From: Carboxydocella thermautotrophica
Lineage (GTDB): Bacteria > Bacillota > GCA-003054495 > Carboxydocellales > Carboxydocellaceae
Direction: 5' to 3'
Length of the DNA stretch: 64,000 nt
NCBI GenBank assembly: GCA_003054495.1
Contig: CP028514.1
Coordinates: 608,501 to 672,500 of the forward strand
Shown here: positions 59,971-64,000 of the stretch, piece by piece
How the letters are laid out: each line of letters begins with the position of its first letter
Numbering within the stretch: position 1 is the stretch's first letter
The notes under the pieces: model-generated
The model's input: the letters and a program-made list of their open reading frames with translations, nothing else
Told to the model about the DNA's origin: nothing
The model's database searches: none
Translations under genes and position numbers: made by a program

Positions 59971-61517
59971 TGGCGACCATTGAAGAAAAACTGCAAGAAC
60001 TGGCCGCCCGCCGGGAAAAGTTCAAGCTAGGGGGCGGAATCAAGCGCATCCAGCGCCAGCATATGGCCGGTAAAATGACAGCCCGGGAGCGGATTGAGCT
60101 GCTCCTGGACCCAGGCTCCTTTGTGGAAACCGATATGTTTGTCCAGGGGGAAGCGCCGGAATTTGGCAAGAGTGATGAACAGCTGGGTGAAGGGGTTGTC
60201 ACCGGTTATGGTACCATCAATGGCCGGCTGGTCTACGTTTTTTCTCAGGATTTTACCGTCTATGGCGGGGCCCTGGGGGAAATGCATTCTCTCAAAATTT
60301 GCAAAATCATGGACCTGGCCATGAAATCGGGGGCCCCGGTGATCGGGCTCAATGATTCGGGGGGTGCCCGTATCCAGGAAGGGGTGATGGCCCTTTCCGC
60401 TTATGGCAATATCTTTTACCGCAACACCCTGGCCTCAGGGGTGATACCCCAGATATCGGCCATTATGGGGCCCTGTGCCGGTGGAGCCGTCTATTCCCCG
60501 GCTATCACCGATTTTATCTTTATGGTGCAGGAGACTTCCAAGATGTTTATCACCGGTCCGCAGGTGATTAAGGCTGTTACCGGGGAGGATGTTTCCACTG
60601 AACAACTGGGAGGTGCCATGACCCATAACCATGTTTCCGGGGTGGCCCAGTTCCTGGCTCATAATGAAGAGGACTGTTTGCGGCAGATACGCACCCTCCT
60701 TTCCTATATACCTCAGAACAATATGGAGGAACCGCCCCGGGTGGAGCCACGGGAGCCCTTCGGCCGGGCGGAAGACATCCTGAAAATCGTGCCCACAGAA
60801 CCTAACAAACAGTATGATGTCCGGGATGTCATCCAGGCAGTAGTGGATGGGGGCGAATTCTTCGAAGTTCATCGCTACTGGGCGGAAAACTGTGTGGTGG
60901 GCTTCGCCCGTTTGGATGGCTACAGTGTGGGCATTGTGGCCAACCAGCCCAAAGTGCTGGCCGGTTGTCTGGATATCAACAGCGGGGACAAAATCGCCCG
61001 GTTTGTCCGTTTCTGTGATTGCTTCAATATCCCCATCATCACTTTTGTGGATGTACCTGGCTTTTTGCCGGGCACGGCCCAGGAATACGGGGGTATTATT
61101 CGTCACGGAGCTAAAATCCTTTACGCTTACTCAGAGGCGACAGTGCCGTTGATGACGGTGATTTTACGCAAGGCTTACGGAGGAGCTTATGTGGCCATGT
61201 GCAGCCGCTCGCTGGGGGCTGATGTGGCCCTGGCCTGGCCGACAGCGGAAATCGCCGTTATGGGTCCCGATGGTGCAGCCAATATCATCTTCAAGGATGA
61301 AATCAACAGTGCCGATAATCCAGAGGAAGTGCGGGCGCGCCGGACGGCGGAATACCGCGAAAGGTTTGCCAACCCCTATGTGGCCTGTGCCAAGGGGCTG
61401 GTGGATGACGTTATCGATCCCCGGCAGACCAGGGCCCGCTTGATTCAGTCCCTGCACATGCTGCGCAATAAACGGGAAAGCCGGCCGCCGAAGAAACACG
61501 GCAATATTCCGTTCTAA
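59970..61517 (+). CDS. Propionyl-CoA carboxylase / methylmalonyl-CoA decarboxylase carboxyltransferase subunit
   Basis: The protein has 515 residues and is the crotonase-fold carboxyltransferase of the PccB/MmdA family. The N-half contains [20 protein letters not shown] and the oxyanion site [16 protein letters not shown]; the C-half contains [20 protein letters not shown] and [10 protein letters not shown]. It moves carboxyl between biotin and propionyl-CoA. With a biotin carboxylase and carrier in the same operon, an ATP-dependent propionyl-CoA carboxylase is most likely. A Na+-pump decarboxylase would need a MmdB-type membrane subunit, which is absent. Confidence 0.92.
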   Translation: MATIEEKLQELAARREKFKLGGGIKRIQRQHMAGKMTARERIELLLDPGSFVETDMFVQGEAPEFGKSDEQLGEGVVTGYGTINGRLVYVFSQDFTVYGGALGEMHSLKICKIMDLAMKSGAPVIGLNDSGGARIQEGVMALSAYGNIFYRNTLASGVIPQISAIMGPCAGGAVYSPAITDFIFMVQETSKMFITGPQVIKAVTGEDVSTEQLGGAMTHNHVSGVAQFLAHNEEDCLRQIRTLLSYIPQNNMEEPPRVEPREPFGRAEDILKIVPTEPNKQYDVRDVIQAVVDGGEFFEVHRYWAENCVVGFARLDGYSVGIVANQPKVLAGCLDINSGDKIARFVRFCDCFNIPIITFVDVPGFLPGTAQEYGGIIRHGAKILYAYSEATVPLMTVILRKAYGGAYVAMCSRSLGADVALAWPTAEIAVMGPDGAANIIFKDEINSADNPEEVRARRTAEYRERFANPYVACAKGLVDDVIDPRQTRARLIQSLHMLRNKRESRPPKKHGNIPF

Positions 61518-61530
61518 AGGAGGGAGAGCC

Positions 61531-63162
61531 GTGTTTAAAAAAATCCTGATTGCCAATCGGGGAGAAATTGCGGTTCGGATTATCCGGGCCTGTCATGAAC
61601 TGGATATCGCCACTGTGGCCGTTTATTCCGAAGCGGATGCCCATAGTTTGCATGTGCAGCTGGCCGATGAGGCCTATTGTCTCGGGGGCCCCCGCAGCTA
61701 CCTGGAGGCGGAAAAAATCATCGAGGTGGCTGTCAAAGCTGGTGCCCAGGCGGTGCATCCCGGCTATGGCTTCCTGGCGGAAAACGCTGATTTCGCCCGG
61801 CGCTGTGCTGAAAACGGTCTGGTCTTTATCGGCCCCTCCCCGGAGGCCATCGAAGCCATGGGGGATAAAGCGGTGGCCCGGGAAACCATGATCAAGGCCG
61901 GAGTGCCGGTAGTACCAGGCAGTGAAGCTATTATTGAGTCGGAGGCAGAAGCGTTGAAACTGGCTACCAGAATGGGCTTTCCTGTGCTGTTAAAAGCAGC
62001 TGCCGGCGGGGGCGGCCGTGGGATGCGGATTGTCCGGCAGAAGTCGGAGTTTGCCGAGGCCTGGCGGGCAGCCCGTTCTGAAGCCCAAACCTGGTTTAAT
62101 AATCCTGATGTCTATCTGGAAAAATATCTGGAGAACTGCCGTCACATCGAGTTTCAAATTCTGGCTGATAACCACGGCAACGTAGTTTATCTGGGAGAAC
62201 GGGACTGTTCGGTACAGCGCCGGAATCAGAAATTGATTGAAGAAGCGCCGTCTCCTGCCCTCAGCAGCCGCTTGCGCGAAATCATGGGGGGAGTGGCGGT
62301 CCGGGCAGCTCAGGCCGTTAACTATTCCGGTGCTGGCACGGTGGAATTTCTCCTGACCCGGGATGGCGACTTTTATTTCATGGAAATGAACACCCGGATT
62401 CAGGTAGAGCATCCCGTGACTGAAATGATTACCGGAATCGATTTGATCAAGGAGCAAATTCGCATTGCGGCCGGAGAGCCTCTGGGTTATGAGCAAAAGG
62501 ATATCCAGATCCGCGGCCATGCCATTGAATGCCGGATCAATGCCGAAGACCCCTTTAACAATTTCCTGCCCAATCCAGGTACTATCACCTTTTACCGTCC
62601 GCCGGGCGGTTTCGGGGTGCGGCTGGACAGTGCAGCTTACCAGGGGTATACTATTACTCCCTTCTACGATTCCATGATCGGCAAACTGATTGTTTGGGGG
62701 CATGACCGGCAGGAAGCCATTCAGCGCATGCGCCGCTGTCTCAAGGAATTTCTCATTGAAGGAGTAACTACCACCATCCCCTTTCATCTACAGGTGCTGG
62801 ATAATTTCTATTTTCAGAAAGGGGAGGTCTATACCAATTTCCTCACTACCCGCATGGGACCCCTGGCACCCAAGGAAAAAGCAGCGGTGCGCTCGCCGGT
62901 GGCTGAGGCTGTACCTCGACCTGGACCTGAAGCGGTAAAGGCGGTTACCGGCAGTGACAATCAGAGGGTGGCCGGGACCGGAGGGGAACTGACCCCGGAA
63001 TTGCTGGCAGTGATTGCTGCAGCCGTGGATGCAGTCAGTGATGGCAAGCCGTTACAGATAAGAGAAATCAGGAGAGCAGACAGGGACGGCGGTTTGGCTG
63101 GCGGCAGTCCCTGGCGAGTGCTGGGATTGTATCAGCAGATGCAAAGCAGACTGCTGAGGTAG
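61531..63162 (+). CDS. Biotin carboxylase with C-terminal extension
   Basis: The protein has 543 residues, about 95 more than ordinary biotin carboxylases. Residues 1-450 are a complete ATP-grasp biotin carboxylase (IANRGEIAVRIIRACHEL; AAAGGGGRGMRIV; FMEMNTRIQVEHPVTEM). A Pro/Ala-rich linker follows. The last 55 residues form a short module with a helix (ELTPELLAVIAAAVDAV) and the end SPWRVLGLYQQMQSRLLR. This resembles the small epsilon/delta-type subunits of methylmalonyl-CoA and related decarboxylases that dock carboxylase parts together. It carboxylates the biotin of the next gene's product at the cost of ATP. Confidence 0.9.
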   Translation: MFKKILIANRGEIAVRIIRACHELDIATVAVYSEADAHSLHVQLADEAYCLGGPRSYLEAEKIIEVAVKAGAQAVHPGYGFLAENADFARRCAENGLVFIGPSPEAIEAMGDKAVARETMIKAGVPVVPGSEAIIESEAEALKLATRMGFPVLLKAAAGGGGRGMRIVRQKSEFAEAWRAARSEAQTWFNNPDVYLEKYLENCRHIEFQILADNHGNVVYLGERDCSVQRRNQKLIEEAPSPALSSRLREIMGGVAVRAAQAVNYSGAGTVEFLLTRDGDFYFMEMNTRIQVEHPVTEMITGIDLIKEQIRIAAGEPLGYEQKDIQIRGHAIECRINAEDPFNNFLPNPGTITFYRPPGGFGVRLDSAAYQGYTITPFYDSMIGKLIVWGHDRQEAIQRMRRCLKEFLIEGVTTTIPFHLQVLDNFYFQKGEVYTNFLTTRMGPLAPKEKAAVRSPVAEAVPRPGPEAVKAVTGSDNQRVAGTGGELTPELLAVIAAAVDAVSDGKPLQIREIRRADRDGGLAGGSPWRVLGLYQQMQSRLLR

Positions 63163-63177
63163 GAAGGGGAGAGATGC

Positions 63178-63558
63178 ATGAAAAAGTTGCGAATAACCAT
63201 TAATGGCATAGCTTATGAAGTTTTGGTGGAGGAACTGCCCACTGAAGCCGGGGCCCAGACGCCGGCCACCATTCAGCGTCCGGCGCAACCGGCGGCGACA
63301 CCGCCGCCTCCTGCGATGGCTGCCCCGGCACCGGCTGCCGGTGGCAACGGCCAGGTTACTGCTCCCATGCCGGGGGTAATCAAAGGTGTAAAGGTCAAGC
63401 CGGGGGATAAGGTAGATGTCGGGCAGGTGCTGGTGATACTGGAAGCGATGAAAATGGAAAATGAAATTGCTGCCAAACAGGCTGGTACCGTTAAGGAAGT
63501 GCTGGTCAGTGAAGGCCAGAACGTGGGTATGAATGAAGTGCTGGTAGTAATAGAATAA
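63178..63558 (+). CDS. Biotin carboxyl carrier protein
   Basis: The protein has 126 residues. A short N-terminal beta segment (KKLRITINGIAYEVLVEEL) is followed by a Pro/Ala-rich flexible linker (about 30-58) and the biotinyl domain (about 58-126). The biotinylated Lys lies in EAMKMENE at about residues 96-103. This architecture is that of MmdC and of carriers of anaerobic acyl-CoA carboxylases. It shuttles carboxyl between the two preceding gene products. It ends the operon; a terminator follows. Confidence 0.94.
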   Translation: MKKLRITINGIAYEVLVEELPTEAGAQTPATIQRPAQPAATPPPPAMAAPAPAAGGNGQVTAPMPGVIKGVKVKPGDKVDVGQVLVILEAMKMENEIAAKQAGTVKEVLVSEGQNVGMNEVLVVIE

Positions 63559-63560
63559 AA

Positions 63561-63583
63561 AGAGGGCTAAGAGCCCTCTTTTA
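63561..63583. terminator. Terminator after the methylmalonyl-CoA operon
   Basis: AGAGGGCT (63561-63568) and AGCCCTCT (63572-63579) with a 3-base loop are followed by TTTT, and preceded by AAAAA. It can end the operon on the plus strand and the convergent SLH gene on the minus strand. Confidence 0.87.
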
Positions 63584-64000
63584 CATTTTATGCCCGGTGG
63601 GATGGGGCTGGCCAGTTTGTCCCATCATACCGGATTCAGCCATCATCATTTTCATTTCTGCCATCATGGCTTTCATGTCTTTGATTAATTGCATCATTTT
63701 TTCTTTCTGTTCACCATTCATCGTAGACAGCATTTTTTCCATTTGCATAATTCTGGTCTGTTGTTCAGCCATCATTTTAGCCATTTTTTCCTTCATCATG
63801 CCCTGTTTCATATTCATGCTGGTTTGTTTTGCATCCATCATTTTATCAGCCAGTTCGGGACTGTTGTTTGAGGTTATTAAATTTTTCTGGGCCAGTTTGG
63901 CCAGCAGTGTTACTGCTTCGGCGCGGGTAATTTCCTGATGGGGGCGCAACTGGTTGTTTTCCTCTGCAGGCACCAGTACACCTTGCTGTACGAGATAAGC
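63581..64000 (-). CDS. SLH-domain, methionine-rich protein, C-terminal part
   Basis: The frame is open to the right window edge, so the start is missing; 139 residues are visible. The first 40 residues look like an S-layer homology repeat (YLVQQGVLVPAEENN, then EITRAEAVTLLAKLAQ). The rest is a helical, probably coiled-coil region extremely rich in Met and Lys (KQGMMKEKMAKMMAEQQ; MMAEMKMMMAESGMM), ending in a His-containing tail PHPTGHKM. Met- and His-rich stretches can bind copper or other soft metals, but this is speculation. It probably sits at the cell surface. Confidence 0.72.
   Translation of the reverse strand, partial: AYLVQQGVLVPAEENNQLRPHQEITRAEAVTLLAKLAQKNLITSNNSPELADKMMDAKQTSMNMKQGMMKEKMAKMMAEQQTRIMQMEKMLSTMNGEQKEKMMQLIKDMKAMMAEMKMMMAESGMMGQTGQPHPTGHKM

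Noticed and set aside
59970-63558. Na+-pumping methylmalonyl-CoA decarboxylase
   Set aside because: No MmdB-type membrane subunit is present, and a full biotin carboxylase is, which fits an ATP-dependent carboxylase better.

Overview
The window is a piece of chromosome from an anaerobic, endospore-forming member of the Clostridia. Signs of this are a GerA-type germinant receptor operon, LonB, a GerMN lipoprotein, an S-layer-type (SLH) cell surface, a Ni-Fe carbon monoxide dehydrogenase, a membrane pyrophosphatase, and two adenosylcobalamin mutases used in fermentation. The combination of CooS with a surface multiheme cytochrome fits a thermophilic CO-oxidising, metal-reducing relative of Carboxydocella or Carboxydothermus. 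That placement is an inference from gene content. I recognised no rRNA, tRNA, CRISPR array or insertion sequence.

Layout. 0-2 kb: end of fdhD, mobB, a VTT-domain membrane protein and a universal stress protein. 2-8.4 kb: secG, hppA, an MFS transporter, a GerMN lipoprotein and a triple-SH3b amidase. 8.5-19.2 kb: one long operon led by a GntR regulator with a perfect palindromic operator. It continues with murI, the glutamate mutase genes (glmS, glmL, glmE), methylaspartate ammonia-lyase, a single-subunit 2-hydroxyacyl-CoA-dehydratase-like iron-sulfur protein with its ATP-dependent activator, an MBL-fold hydrolase, and an AtuA/DUF4387 pair. 19.2-22 kb: a seven-heme cytochrome with an SLH-like segment on the minus strand, and a MntA-HepT toxin-antitoxin pair. 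22-30 kb: a P-loop/tRNA_SAD-like protein, rph, rdgB, a phosphodiesterase, tig, clpP, clpX and lonB. 30-35 kb, minus strand: a PIG-L deacetylase and a gerA operon whose GerAB and GerAC are fused in one reading frame. 35-39 kb: lonA, engB, a cation antiporter and a candidate small RNA. 39-46 kb: redox, regulatory, transport and cell-wall genes. 46-55 kb: a CO region with an HD-GYP gene, a Crp-family regulator, cooS, a MoxR/VWA pair, perR and a second HD-GYP gene. 55.4-63.6 kb: a methylmalonyl-CoA operon (sucC, sucD, two mutase subunits, epimerase, carboxyltransferase, biotin carboxylase, biotin carrier) behind a sigma-54-type promoter. The right edge cuts a Met-rich SLH protein.

How the parts work together. 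The glm operon takes glutamate to mesaconate and ammonia, but it holds no recognised citramalate enzymes. The unassigned iron-sulfur, MBL and AtuA/DUF4387 genes sit exactly where the next steps should be. The methylmalonyl-CoA operon links succinate and propionyl-CoA. CooS has every cluster ligand, and its promoter has a consensus Crp-type box that doubles as the terminator of the regulator gene upstream. The MoxR/VWA pair behind cooS resembles the CoxD/CoxE maturation factors of the unrelated Mo-Cu CO dehydrogenase. The best leads for undescribed biology are the CooS-Crp-MoxR/VWA neighbourhood, the second half of the glm operon, the GerAB-GerAC fusion, the SLH cytochrome and the orphan promoter/small RNA near 39.2 kb.
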